This document shows positions 7,719 through 16,978 of a stretch of 64,000 bases of DNA, in pieces (the stretch's first letter is position 1; every line of letters begins with the position of its first letter). The stretch is from Lachnospiraceae bacterium. GTDB taxonomy: Bacteria; Bacillota; Clostridia; Lachnospirales; Lachnospiraceae. Under the pieces are notes generated by a model, which was not told where the DNA came from, ran no database searches, and was given only the letters and a program-made list of their open reading frames with translations. A program made the translations under genes and the position numbers. The DNA is taken from positions 43,484 to 107,483 of the forward strand of contig SVFJ01000002.1 of assembly GCA_015056925.1 (NCBI GenBank), read 5' to 3'.

Positions 7719-8504
7719 TTACTTATTCAACTGACGCTTTAAAGCTTCTACTTCTTCAAATACTACGTTGTTAAGAACCTTGATGTATGTTCCCTTCATA
7801 CCTGATGAACGGGACTCGATAACACCGGCACTCTCAAACTTACGAAGAGCATTAACGATAACGCTTCGTGTGATACCAACTCTGTCAGCAATCTTACTTG
7901 CAACAAGGATACCCTCCATACCGTTTAACTCATCGAAGATATGTGTAATAGCTTCCATCTCTGAGAATGATAATGTAGAAATAGCAGACTTAACAACTGC
8001 AATCTTTCTGTTCTCTTCTGCACTCTCTTCGCTTACTGCACGAAGCATCTCAAGACCTACTACTGTAGTACCATACTCGCTAAGGATAATATCATCAATA
8101 TCATACTGCTCGTTGCACTTATAGATGAATAATGTTCCTAATCTCTCGCCAGCGATTTCAATTGGAGTAATGATTGCCTGAAATTTGCGTACATCTGTAC
8201 TCTCAAAACCAAGTGTAGCAAGGTTAACATTTTCCTTTGTTGAAAGAACTCCTAAAAGTCTCTCATTTAACATAGGATCAATAAATCCACCTACATTGTC
8301 TTCTACTAATTCCTTCAATTCTTCAACACCTTCACAAGTGCCTACGCCAAGAACCTTACCCTTCTTACTAATTACCAATACATTGGAATTCAAGATATCG
8401 CGTAATACCTTACAGATATCATTGAACACAACCTTACTAGAATTATTGTTGTGTAAAAGTTTTCCAATCTTTCTTGTTTTGTCTAACAACTGTACACTAC
8501 TCAT
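7719..8504 (-). CDS. codY: Global transcriptional regulator CodY
   Basis: CodY senses branched-chain amino acids and GTP and controls stationary-phase, nitrogen, motility and sporulation genes in low-GC Gram-positives. The track frame opens at 8594, but TTGGAGGTTTGCA precedes the ATG at 8504 and the protein from there begins MSSVQLLDKTRKIGKLL, the true CodY N-terminus (261 aa; usual length about 259). The N-terminal GAF domain covers about residues 1-155. The C-terminal winged helix contains ASKIADRVGITRSVIVNALRK. It keeps its ancestral place next to topA and close to the flagellar operon it probably controls. Confidence 0.97.
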   Translation of the reverse strand: MSSVQLLDKTRKIGKLLHNNNSSKVVFNDICKVLRDILNSNVLVISKKGKVLGVGTCEGVEELKELVEDNVGGFIDPMLNERLLGVLSTKENVNLATLGFESTDVRKFQAIITPIEIAGERLGTLFIYKCNEQYDIDDIILSEYGTTVVGLEMLRAVSEESAEENRKIAVVKSAISTLSFSEMEAITHIFDELNGMEGILVASKIADRVGITRSVIVNALRKFESAGVIESRSSGMKGTYIKVLNNVVFEEVEALKRQLNK

Positions 8505-8565
8505 TGCAAACCTCCAAGTTTTTCTTACTACCGGTATAAAAATACCACAATTGTTTATATTTCGC

Positions 8566-8594
8566 ATTTTAACATACGTTGACGGTTTTTTCAA
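8566..8594 (-). promoter_or_regulatory. codY promoter
   Basis: Minus strand: TTGAAA (8589-8594), 17-base spacer, TAAAAT (8566-8571), about 60 bases before the codY start. The leader contains a small GGTAT-AAAA-ATACC hairpin at about 8533-8546. Confidence 0.6.
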
Positions 8595-8683
8595 TACTTA
8601 GTCAGATATTTTAAGATTACTTTATTTTTTATCTGAATTGGTTATTTTTTCATGTTTTTACGATAAAAATATATAACTTTTGA

Positions 8684-10753
8684 CTATGCATTTACCATCT
8701 TTGTGTGTCCACACTTCTCATCTGCGCACACTAATTTATTTCCTTTGGTCAACATGACGTTGCCACACTCAGGACATTTCTCATTGGATGGCTTCTGCCA
8801 TACCATAAAATCACACTCCGGAATACTCTCACAGCCGTAGTATCTTCTGCCCTTCTTGGTCTTACGGATTACAATATCCTTGCCACACTTCGGACAGGCA
8901 ACTCCAACCTTTTCAAAATATGCCTTTGTGTTTCGGCAATCCGGGAATCCCGGACAAGCAAGGAACTTACCATGAGGACCATATTTGATAACCATTCGTC
9001 TACCACATACTTCGCAGTCCACATCTGATTCCTCATCCGCAATTTCAATGTGCTCTAATTCCTTCTCGGCAATCTTAACTGCTTCATCCAAATCAGGGTA
9101 GAAATTAGAAACAACTGTTTTCCATGAAATCACACCCTCTGCAACTTTATCCAACAGGCTCTCCATGTTGGCTGTAAAGTTCACATCTACAATAGAAGGA
9201 AAGGCTTCTTTCATTACATTGTTAACAACCTCTCCAAGCTCAGATACATAAAGACTCTTCTCTTCCTTTACAATATATCTTCTTGCAAGAATCGTTGTAA
9301 TCGTTGGCGCATAGGTACTCGGGCGACCGATTCCCAGCTCCTCTAAGGCTCTAACCAAAGACGCCTCTGTATAATGTGCCGGCGGCTGTGTAAAGTGCTG
9401 CTTTGGCTCAAATTCGTTCAGACTAAGCTTTGTATCCAAATCAATGTCCTTGACCAAGGTATTCACTGCCGTCTTCTCCTCATCCTCATCCTTATACACA
9501 CTCATAAAGCCGTCAAACGCAAGCTTTGAAGCTGCAACTGTAAATCTATGACCATTTGCATCAATCTTCACTGAAGTTGTCTCATACTTTGCAGCAGTCA
9601 TGCGGCTTGCTACAAAACGCTTCCAAATCAGCTGATACAATCTCAGCTGGTCACGACTTAAGGAATCCTTCAACTCTGCCGGTGTATGGTTCAAATCCGT
9701 AGGTCTGATTGCTTCATGCGCATCCTGAATCTTCTGATTATTCTTCTTATCAGAAACATCCTTTGCTACATAAGCATCCCCATACTGCGTACCGATATAT
9801 TCCTCAGCCATTGCCAAAGCTTCATCAGAAATTCTGGTAGAATCCGTACGCAGATAAGTGATAATACCTACCGTACCTTCTCCCTTAATCTCCACACCTT
9901 CATATAACTGCTGCGCTAAACGCATCGTCTTCTGTGTTGAGAAATTCAAGGTCTTGCTTGCTTCCTGCTGTAAGGTAGATGTCGTAAATGGGAGCGGCGG
10001 CTTCTTCATACGCTCCCCCTTCTTCACGTCAGCAACCTTATAGTCTGCACCCTCAAGCTCCTTCAGAATCTTATTTAATTCTTCTTCAGACCCAATTGCA
10101 GCCTTCTTATCTCCCTTACCATAGTACTGCGCTACCAATGGCTTCTTCTCATGCGGAATCTCAAAAGAAGCATCCAATGTCCAATACTCCTCAGGAATAA
10201 AAGCTTCAATCTCTGCCTCTCTATCACAAATAATGCGAAGCGCTACCGACTGTACACGACCTGCACTCAGTCCTCGCTTAATCTTCCCCCAAAGCAAAGG
10301 CGAAATACGGTAACCCACCATACGGTCCACCATACGTCTTGCCTGCTGGGCATCAACCAAATCCTTATTAATCTCTCTTGCATTCTTCAAGGATTCCTTT
10401 ACAGCATTCTTCGTAATCTCATTGAAAGCAATACGATAAACCTTCTTATTCTCCAGCTTCAATGCAATATACAAATGCCATGAAATTGCCTCACCCTCAC
10501 GGTCAGGGTCAGTTGCAAGATATATCTTCTCAGCTTTGGCAACCTCCTTACGAAGCTTCGCAAGAATGTCACCTTTTCCTCTAATGGTGATATACTTAGG
10601 TTCATAATCATTCTCAGCGGAAAATCCCAACTGACTCTTTGGCAAATCACGAACATGTCCGTTACTTGCCAAAACTTCATAATTTGTTCCTAAGAATTTC
10701 TTAATCGTCTTTACCTTTGCAGGCGACTCCACTATAACTAAATATTTTGCCAT
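8684..10753 (-). CDS. topA: DNA topoisomerase I
   Basis: TopA relaxes negative supercoils by passing one strand through a nick. I start at the ATG at 10753 (MAKYLVIVESPAK, the standard type IA opening, behind AAGGGG) rather than at the TTG of the track, giving 689 aa. The TOPRIM domain has the acidic TDPDREGE motif near residue 81. The catalytic tyrosine lies in ITYLRTDST (Y300). The C-terminus carries three four-cysteine zinc fingers (CEVCGRR, CPKCGKD and CPECGNV openings). Gene order dprA-topA-codY matches Bacillus, although trmFO, codV and the hslVU genes found between them there are absent. Confidence 0.97.
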   Translation of the reverse strand: MAKYLVIVESPAKVKTIKKFLGTNYEVLASNGHVRDLPKSQLGFSAENDYEPKYITIRGKGDILAKLRKEVAKAEKIYLATDPDREGEAISWHLYIALKLENKKVYRIAFNEITKNAVKESLKNAREINKDLVDAQQARRMVDRMVGYRISPLLWGKIKRGLSAGRVQSVALRIICDREAEIEAFIPEEYWTLDASFEIPHEKKPLVAQYYGKGDKKAAIGSEEELNKILKELEGADYKVADVKKGERMKKPPLPFTTSTLQQEASKTLNFSTQKTMRLAQQLYEGVEIKGEGTVGIITYLRTDSTRISDEALAMAEEYIGTQYGDAYVAKDVSDKKNNQKIQDAHEAIRPTDLNHTPAELKDSLSRDQLRLYQLIWKRFVASRMTAAKYETTSVKIDANGHRFTVAASKLAFDGFMSVYKDEDEEKTAVNTLVKDIDLDTKLSLNEFEPKQHFTQPPAHYTEASLVRALEELGIGRPSTYAPTITTILARRYIVKEEKSLYVSELGEVVNNVMKEAFPSIVDVNFTANMESLLDKVAEGVISWKTVVSNFYPDLDEAVKIAEKELEHIEIADEESDVDCEVCGRRMVIKYGPHGKFLACPGFPDCRNTKAYFEKVGVACPKCGKDIVIRKTKKGRRYYGCESIPECDFMVWQKPSNEKCPECGNVMLTKGNKLVCADEKCGHTKMVNA

Positions 10754-10929
10754 ACAGTTACCCCTTACCACCAAATTCGTTGATTCCTACTATTTTTTCA
10801 ATTATTAAAATTTTTTCAGTAATCGTGAACCACTATACACCAAAAAAAATATTGTTGCAAGTGAATTTTCGTTTTTTTCCCAGTTTTAACCCTTTTCCCG
10901 TAATATTTCACACAAATTTCATAAAATTC

Positions 10930-12033
10930 CTACACCATATACAATAAATGGTACTGTCCGCCTATCCGTTCTGCAATCCCCTTCATCTCCAATTCCAACA
11001 GTCCCTGACACACCTCTGACACCAGATACGAAGCTCTCTGCTTACGAAGTTCCATCAAGATTTCATCCTGCGTCTTAGGCGTCGTCTCCAAAATCCTGCA
11101 TATACTCTCTGCCACCTCTGACAGCTTTATCTTTTTTCCAGGCTTGGCATCTCCTTTCAAAATCCATCCCATATCCGCTATGATATCCTCCGGTGTAACC
11201 GCCGCATTGGCTCCCTGTCGCAGTAACTTATTACAGCCCTGACTTAATGCATCCGTGCAACGCCCCGGAATCACATAGACCTCTCTTCCCTGTTCCAAGG
11301 CCATATCCACAGTAATCAATGTTCCACTCTTTTCCTTTGCCTCTACTACCAATACCACATCTGCCAGTGCACTGATAATACGATTCCTTTGCGGAAATAA
11401 AGCTGCCAGAGGCTGTGTCCCCGGTACCGACTCGGAAATTACACCGCCCTGCGCACACAGAGCCTCATACAGGTCTTTATTGCTATTAGGATAAATGACA
11501 TCAGGACCACTGCCTAAAACGCCATAGGACCTGCCTCCTGCCCTCAAAGCTGCCCTTTGACTAATTCCATCTATCCCCATCGCCATACCACTGATTATCT
11601 GAATACCGCTTCCTGCAAGCCTGTCCGCAAAATACTCTGCCATGTATCTGCCGTACTCGCTATAACGTCTTGCTCCTATCATCGCAACCGCAGGCTCATC
11701 TTCTCTAGGCAGCTGCCCTTTATAGTAAATAGAAAAAGGGGCATCCGGAATCTCCCTAAGCTTCTTTGGAAATTCAGACTCTCCGTAATAGGTATATGAC
11801 AATCCGTCTCTTTTCAGTACCTCATATATCTCTTCCGGCTGTTTATATCTTTTAAACTGCATCCATATATCTGCCCTATCTGCTCCAAGAAGCTGTGTCA
11901 GTTCACGCTCACTCAGCTGATACATACAAGAGGGACTTCCATACATTTTCAGCAAAAGATTTTTCTGCGTTCTCCAAAGCCCCGGCACATGGTCAAGCCA
12001 GCAGGCATACATTTTCTCATTTTCTTTCTCCAT
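10930..12033 (-). CDS. dprA: DNA-processing protein DprA
   Basis: DprA binds incoming single-stranded DNA and loads RecA during transformation. The start chosen is the ATG at 12033, one base after the comM stop and preceded by GGGAGG; the track start lies inside comM. The 367-aa product has an N-terminal SAM-like helical region, a Rossmann-like core with VAMIGARRYSEYGR, IISGMAMGID and the VVEAKEKSGTLIT stretch, and a C-terminal winged helix (about residues 300-360). The tight spacing with comM indicates one transcription unit. Confidence 0.95.
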   Translation of the reverse strand: MEKENEKMYACWLDHVPGLWRTQKNLLLKMYGSPSCMYQLSERELTQLLGADRADIWMQFKRYKQPEEIYEVLKRDGLSYTYYGESEFPKKLREIPDAPFSIYYKGQLPREDEPAVAMIGARRYSEYGRYMAEYFADRLAGSGIQIISGMAMGIDGISQRAALRAGGRSYGVLGSGPDVIYPNSNKDLYEALCAQGGVISESVPGTQPLAALFPQRNRIISALADVVLVVEAKEKSGTLITVDMALEQGREVYVIPGRCTDALSQGCNKLLRQGANAAVTPEDIIADMGWILKGDAKPGKKIKLSEVAESICRILETTPKTQDEILMELRKQRASYLVSEVCQGLLELEMKGIAERIGGQYHLLYMV

Positions 12034-12034
12034 A

Positions 12035-13564
12035 CTATCTGCCTCCCTCATTCATTCGATAACAAACAGCCTCTCCCAGATGCTCCTGCCCGATTCTGTC
12101 CGTTCCATCCAAATCAGCAATAGTGCGTGCTACCTTAATCAGCTTATGATAAGAGCGTGCCGACAAATTCATCCGCTCAAATACCTGTTCCATAAATTCC
12201 TGTTCCTTTGCTCCCAGCGGACAGTACTCTCTGATATCCGCTCCCCGAAGCTCTGAATTAAACCGATAACCACTGCCCCGAAATCTTGCCTCCTGACGCT
12301 CTCTGGCCGCCATTACACGCGATTTCATCACTGCACTGCACTCATTCTGCGTTTCCGTGGATAATTGCCTGATATCCACCTTAGGTGCTTCTATGGCTAT
12401 GTCTATTCTATCCAGTATCGGCCCCGATATCTTATGCAGATACCGCTTCACTTCATTCTCTGAGCAGCTGCAACGATTCCTGTTAGGAAAATACCCACAG
12501 GGACATGGATTCATCGCCGCTACCAGCATAAAATCCGCCGGATAAATAAAGTTCCCATAGGTTCTTGCAATATGCACCCGCTTGTCCTCCAGGGGCTGTC
12601 GCAATATCTCTAATGCACTTCTTCGAAACTCAGGCATCTCGTCCAAGAACAGCACTCCTCTGTGTGCCAGTGAAATCACTCCGGGCTTTGGAATCCTTCC
12701 ACCTCCTGCCAACGCCTGCTCCGAGATAGTATGATGTGGGTCTAAAAAAGGTCTTTTCTTCATTAATCCGCTATTTGCCTGAAGCTGTCCTGCCACGCTG
12801 TATATCGTCGACACCTCCAAACTTTCCTCCATCGTCAAATCAGGCAAAATTGTCGGAATCCTCTTCGCAACCATAGTCTTTCCCGAGCCCGGAGGCCCTA
12901 CCATCAAAATATGATGAAAACCTGCTGCCGCAATCTCTACCGCTCTTCTCACCCCCTCCTGACCATTCAAGTCTGCAAAATCAAGCGTCTGAACTGTTTT
13001 TGAAACCTCCTGCCTCGCTCTCTGCGGTGCTTGCCATTGCAGCCTTTGCTCTTCTGACTGCGTCAGATAAGTAATCGTCTCCTCCAAAGTCTCCATCCCT
13101 GCCACATCAATTCCTTCGATAATTGCTGCCTCTGCATAATTATCCATCGGCACAATACATCTTCTCACTCCATTTTCTTTTGCCTTTCTTACAATTGGGA
13201 GTACACCTTTTACACTACGAATCTCACCATTCAAACCAAGCTCTCCTATCACAACCGTATTCTCTACATACTCCATGGGAATGTTCCCCAGTGCAATCAA
13301 CACCGCTACGGCAATGGGCAAATCGTAAGAAGCCCCCTCCTTACGCATATCCGCAGGTGTAATACTGACTGTAATCTTGGTTGCCGGAATCTGTACTCCG
13401 GTATTTTTTAACGCCACCTTCACACGTTCTCTTGCCTCTCTGACCTCATTTCCCAGCAGCCCTACCATTTCAAAGCCCGGCAGTCCCGTAGACACATCCA
13501 CCTCCACCGACGCAATCTCACTCTCAATACCGCAAAGAGCTCCCGTTAACACTTTACAATACAT
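12035..13564 (-). CDS. comM: YifB/ComM family Mg chelatase-like AAA+ ATPase
   Basis: ComM is a hexameric helicase that helps branch migration when transformed DNA is integrated. The 509-aa product has an N-terminal Lon-protease-like (S5) domain (MYCKVLTGALCGIESEIASVEVD opening), then a AAA+ core with Walker A GPPGSGKT, Walker B VLFLDE, a cysteine-rich insertion (NPCPCGYFPNRNRCSC) and the C-terminal lid/helical domain. It sits directly upstream of dprA, which fits a role in DNA uptake and recombination. I saw no other competence genes in the window. Confidence 0.94.
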   Translation of the reverse strand: MYCKVLTGALCGIESEIASVEVDVSTGLPGFEMVGLLGNEVREARERVKVALKNTGVQIPATKITVSITPADMRKEGASYDLPIAVAVLIALGNIPMEYVENTVVIGELGLNGEIRSVKGVLPIVRKAKENGVRRCIVPMDNYAEAAIIEGIDVAGMETLEETITYLTQSEEQRLQWQAPQRARQEVSKTVQTLDFADLNGQEGVRRAVEIAAAGFHHILMVGPPGSGKTMVAKRIPTILPDLTMEESLEVSTIYSVAGQLQANSGLMKKRPFLDPHHTISEQALAGGGRIPKPGVISLAHRGVLFLDEMPEFRRSALEILRQPLEDKRVHIARTYGNFIYPADFMLVAAMNPCPCGYFPNRNRCSCSENEVKRYLHKISGPILDRIDIAIEAPKVDIRQLSTETQNECSAVMKSRVMAARERQEARFRGSGYRFNSELRGADIREYCPLGAKEQEFMEQVFERMNLSARSYHKLIKVARTIADLDGTDRIGQEHLGEAVCYRMNEGGR

Positions 13565-13641
13565 TTACCTCATCCTTTCTTTGTGTTTTTATATCTATTT
13601 CTTCTATATATAATTAGACGAAAATAGAATATGCTTTGCTC

Positions 13642-13671
13642 TTTTGTATGTCTGCGCGCAGACATACAAAA
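13642..13671. repeat. 30-base perfect palindrome between comM and sigK
   Basis: TTTTGTATGTCTGC / GCAGACATACAAAA around a central GC, perfectly symmetrical and placed just beyond the sigK terminator and about 80 bases before the comM start. It could be a DNA-binding site, a second terminator or a cruciform. On the minus strand it would be in the comM leader. Confidence 0.7.
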
Positions 13672-13695
13672 AGAGCCATCGTTGCCGATGACTCT
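13672..13695 (-). terminator. sigK intrinsic terminator
   Basis: Minus strand stem AGAGTCATCG / CGATGGCTCT (one G-T pair) with a GCAA tetraloop, followed by TTTTTG. It lies about 95 bases past the sigK stop. Confidence 0.8.
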
Positions 13696-13788
13696 CCCAA
13701 AGGACATACCACATTTGCCGCAAGTTTGCAACCCAAATGTAAAAACTCGTGAAGTTAATGTAAAAAATACGTCTTTTAGACTCCTTGG

Positions 13789-14439
13789 CTATCCCTGTAT
13801 GCCACAAGCAAGATATGCCTTTTTGAGCTTTTGCAATGCCTTCTTCTCTATCCGTGACACATAGCTTCGGGAGATTCCCAGCAGTTTCCCAATTTCCCAC
13901 TGTGTCATTTCCTTTCTGCCATTTAGCCCATAGCGCAGAACGACAATTTCCTTTTCCCGCTCATCCAATGCTTCTTCCACAAGCCCGGAAAGTTTCCCTG
14001 TTTTCTCATCCATATCCATTCGTTCCACAATATCCGCCTGCTCCTGCATACAGATATCCAAAAGACTAATCTCGTTCCCCTCTTTATCTGTTCCTATCGG
14101 CTCATAAAGTGATATTTCTCTGGTAATTTTCTTCCTTGCCCGAAACATCATCAGCAATTCATTATCTATGCATCTTGCAGCATAGGTAGAAAGTTTGCTT
14201 CCTTTATCGTAATGAAATGTGGATATTGCCTTTATTAGTCCGATTGTCCCTATAGATATGAGGTCTTCCATATCTTCTCCGGAACCGGCATATTTTTTTG
14301 CCACATGTGCTACCAGACGCAGATTTCTTTCTATGAGTATTTGTTTGGCTTTTTGGGCTTCTTCACCGTCCGACTCATGCATTATCTTCAGATAACCGGT
14401 CTCTTCTTCTGCAGATAGTGGTTGTTGAAACGTTTTCAA
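13789..14439 (-). CDS. sigK: Sporulation sigma factor SigK (no pro-sequence)
   Basis: The late mother-cell sigma factor. The 216-aa product has sigma-70 region 2 (NLRLVAHVAKKY, EDLISIGTIGLIKAI and TYAARCIDNELL, close to Bacillus SigK) and region 4 (MTQWEIGKLLGISRSYVSRIEKKAL). The start is a TTG at 14439 behind GGGGGC; an in-frame TAA lies only 11 codons upstream with no other start between. The protein therefore begins KTFQQPLSAEEE, which aligns with mature SigK, and lacks the roughly 20-residue hydrophobic pro-sequence cleaved by SpoIVFB in Bacillus. The gene is uninterrupted, with no skin-like element. SigE is the main alternative, but the N-terminal FxQPLS motif favours SigK. Confidence 0.88.
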   Translation of the reverse strand: MKTFQQPLSAEEETGYLKIMHESDGEEAQKAKQILIERNLRLVAHVAKKYAGSGEDMEDLISIGTIGLIKAISTFHYDKGSKLSTYAARCIDNELLMMFRARKKITREISLYEPIGTDKEGNEISLLDICMQEQADIVERMDMDEKTGKLSGLVEEALDEREKEIVVLRYGLNGRKEMTQWEIGKLLGISRSYVSRIEKKALQKLKKAYLACGIQG

Positions 14440-14525
14440 GGCACGCCCCCGGAAATCTTTTACTATATCTTATGTAGCATCAGCCTCATCTGTGCCTTTC
14501 CAAATTTTTTTGTAATTCAAAAAAA

Positions 14526-14556
14526 GAAAGGGTGTATTGCATAATACATCCCTTTC
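14526..14556 (-). terminator. Xylanase gene terminator
   Basis: Stem GAAAGGGATGTATT / AATACACCCTTTC on the minus strand with a short ATGC loop, followed by seven T residues. It lies about 40 bases past the xylanase stop. Confidence 0.88.
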
Positions 14557-14593
14557 TCTAAGCCTGGTGCAACCATATTAAATTATCTGTATA

Positions 14594-16717
14594 TTAGTTA
14601 CAAGCCTCAAACTTCCATAACTGGCATGAATTCTTATAATATGTCCACTGACATACGTTAGAACCATCAGCTGTTCCGAATTCATATACATCCAAAGACT
14701 TCTTATCTGCAGAAGCCTTTGTCAAAATACCATAATTTCCATTTGCTTCCTTAACAATCTTGAACTTCTGCGGGTCCTGATTGTGCTCTGTATAAATCTG
14801 AACATTTGCACCATCTACATCCTCACCATATGCAATATCAAGCATATATCCTGTTCCATTCTTTAATGTTACATAGCCATCGCCGGTATTTGTTACATAC
14901 CACTTCTGACCGGAAACACCTGTACCCTTACTAATTTCTACATTCTGGCCATTTGCACCTGTATTACCTGCAACCTGAAGATACTTCTGTGCATTAATAT
15001 TCTTGATATAGTACCAGCCATCAGCAACTACAACGTTAGCATTTGTACCAGTGCTTCCGCCCTGAGTATAGTTTGTTGCTTCAAATACCCATACCTGGTT
15101 AACACCGCCATAGTAGCTATACTGAATTACATTTGTTCCATCTGTTGTTCCCTTGTTTGCTGCATCTAATCCCTTAGTATAATTACTTGACTTAGTAACA
15201 ATACCATACTGATTATTTCCTGCTGATTTCAACATGAAAGTCTGCGGGTCTTTTCCATTCTCGTTCCAGATTTCAATATTTACAGCCTCTTCATTCTTTC
15301 CTCCGGTTACATCAAGCATGTAGCCAAGTGCATTCTTTAATGTAATTGCACCATTGCCCTTATTGGTCAGATACCACTTCTGACCTGCTGCTCCATTACC
15401 TGTACCAAGCTCAACATTAGCTCCGGCACTACCGTTATTACCTGCAACCTGAAGATACTTCTGTGCATTGACATTCTTAATATAATACCAGCCGTCCTTT
15501 AATGTGGCTGTTGTTCCTGTATTGGAAAATGAATTATTAGAACCTGTACTTCCTTGCTGCAAGCCTGCATCCGTATATGCCTGAAGAACCTTATAATAAG
15601 ATGACTTAGGTGTGTTGAATCTTGAGAAAAGCAAAGGATTATTCTCTTTCACCCACGAAACATCATCGGAAATCCCCCAGAAAGTAACTCCTGTAATCTT
15701 TCCGCCGGCCTTCTTAATCTTGATAACATTAGACATCAACTGGTATAAATAATTTGCCTGCTGGCTCTCAGATTTATTACCACAATCCAACTCTGTAATC
15801 TGTACCTCAAAGCCTGCATTTACAAATGCCTGTAATGCCTGTGTATAGTAATCTACGCTTGGATATGTTACACCTACATGTGACTGCATTCCAACGCCAT
15901 TACAGATTTTCTTATCAGAGTTAATGAAGTTAATCAATTTGATTACCTTATCTTTATCTATATATGTATTAAAATCATTATAGAATAAGCTTACCTTATC
16001 AGTTAACTTAAAGTAACTGATTGTATCATATGCAAACTGAAATGCTTTTTTCACAAATTCCGGTGAAGTGCCGCCTTTTCCATATACTGCTTCCCAACCT
16101 GAATTTGTTGCATGTAAATACTCATTTACAACGTCCCATGCATATACGCAGCTTCCGTACTTACCTGTATATACATGATTCATTACTGTCTTGATGTAGA
16201 ATTCCATTCTGGCATCCATTGTTGAAGGACTTACATAACCACCATTTCCGGAATAATTATTTCTAAAAAACCATGATGGAGTCTGACTATGCCACACTAA
16301 TGTATGTGCTCTAACACCAATTCCGTTCTCATAACAAATCTTCAAAGTCTTGTCAACTGTATCAAAATTAATCTTTGGCACATATGCCTCTTTGTAGTTA
16401 TTAGGAATATAATAACCAAGAGACTTTGCCTGTGAAACTGTTATGAGAGTTGCAGAACCGCCAAGCATATGGTCCGGCTTCATCTCATTTTCCAAAGTAA
16501 TACTGTTATACTGTGACTTAACATGCTGCAAGGTTGTACCGTTTTGAAGCTGATTCAGATTTATACATGTACCAACTCTTCCAAAGTAAGAGCCATATGT
16601 ATTTAAGAGGTTATTCTCTGCTGCAAAAGCATCAACTGAAACATTAGCAAGCATAGTTGCTATAACCATTACCATACAGAATATTCTTAATAATATTCCA
16701 TTCTTTTTTACCCTCAT
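14594..16717 (-). CDS. Secreted GH10 endo-beta-1,4-xylanase with two ricin-type lectin domains
   Basis: A 707-aa extracellular enzyme expected to cut the xylan backbone. Residues 1-32 are a signal peptide (hydrophobic core VMVIATMLANVSVDAFA). The GH10 barrel spans about 38-385, with the acid/base glutamate E199 in WDVVNEY, the nucleophile E309 in QITELD, and the substrate-binding HTLVWHSQTPSW. A Ser/Gly/Asn linker leads to two beta-trefoil carbohydrate-binding (ricin B/CBM13-like) domains at about 405-550 and 565-706. The two are similar (both open DGWYYIKNxNAQKYLQVAG and have a GQKWY QxW motif), so they arose by duplication. It stands alone between sigK and hemW. A cre-like palindrome lies just upstream. 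Confidence 0.96.
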   Translation of the reverse strand: MRVKKNGILLRIFCMVMVIATMLANVSVDAFAAENNLLNTYGSYFGRVGTCINLNQLQNGTTLQHVKSQYNSITLENEMKPDHMLGGSATLITVSQAKSLGYYIPNNYKEAYVPKINFDTVDKTLKICYENGIGVRAHTLVWHSQTPSWFFRNNYSGNGGYVSPSTMDARMEFYIKTVMNHVYTGKYGSCVYAWDVVNEYLHATNSGWEAVYGKGGTSPEFVKKAFQFAYDTISYFKLTDKVSLFYNDFNTYIDKDKVIKLINFINSDKKICNGVGMQSHVGVTYPSVDYYTQALQAFVNAGFEVQITELDCGNKSESQQANYLYQLMSNVIKIKKAGGKITGVTFWGISDDVSWVKENNPLLFSRFNTPKSSYYKVLQAYTDAGLQQGSTGSNNSFSNTGTTATLKDGWYYIKNVNAQKYLQVAGNNGSAGANVELGTGNGAAGQKWYLTNKGNGAITLKNALGYMLDVTGGKNEEAVNIEIWNENGKDPQTFMLKSAGNNQYGIVTKSSNYTKGLDAANKGTTDGTNVIQYSYYGGVNQVWVFEATNYTQGGSTGTNANVVVADGWYYIKNINAQKYLQVAGNTGANGQNVEISKGTGVSGQKWYVTNTGDGYVTLKNGTGYMLDIAYGEDVDGANVQIYTEHNQDPQKFKIVKEANGNYGILTKASADKKSLDVYEFGTADGSNVCQWTYYKNSCQLWKFEACN

Positions 16718-16743
16718 TCTTAATCTCCTTCGATTTTTATTAC

Positions 16744-16757
16744 GAAAAGCGCTTTCC
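16744..16757 (-). promoter_or_regulatory. cre-like or LacI-family operator before the xylanase gene
   Basis: Minus strand GGAAAGCGCTTTTC, two mismatches from the ideal cre TGAAAGCGCTTTCA, with the symmetric core AAAGCGCTTT. Its centre is about 33 bases upstream of the xylanase ATG, where binding by CcpA or another LacI-family protein would block transcription. It differs from the operators of the LacI gene at 28.9 kb. Confidence 0.5.
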
Positions 16758-16923
16758 TTTTTTAGCTTATCTTAATTTCAAAACAGATACTTCTCATTCA
16801 GTGCTATTTTAACGCTATTTTTTATCAAATCTTACCAATACAAGCGCAAAATATTATTATTTTTTATGCACATTTACCATGATGTATTCAGTTTTGAGCA
16901 CACTGTTTTATTAATAAATCAAA

Positions 16924-16957
16924 AAAAAGTGTATTTTTATATCAAAATACACTTTTT
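16924..16957 (-). terminator. hemW terminator
   Basis: Perfect stem AAAAAGTGTATTTT / AAAATACACTTTTT with a six-base loop, ending in a run of T on the minus strand, about 20 bases after the hemW stop. Confidence 0.85.
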
Positions 16958-16978
16958 CTATATAATCTTACGAATAAT

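Noticed and set aside
13604-13900. 98-aa minus-strand ORF overlapping sigK end
   Set aside because: It overlaps the sigK 3' end in another frame, crosses the sigK terminator and the palindrome, and has no coding character.
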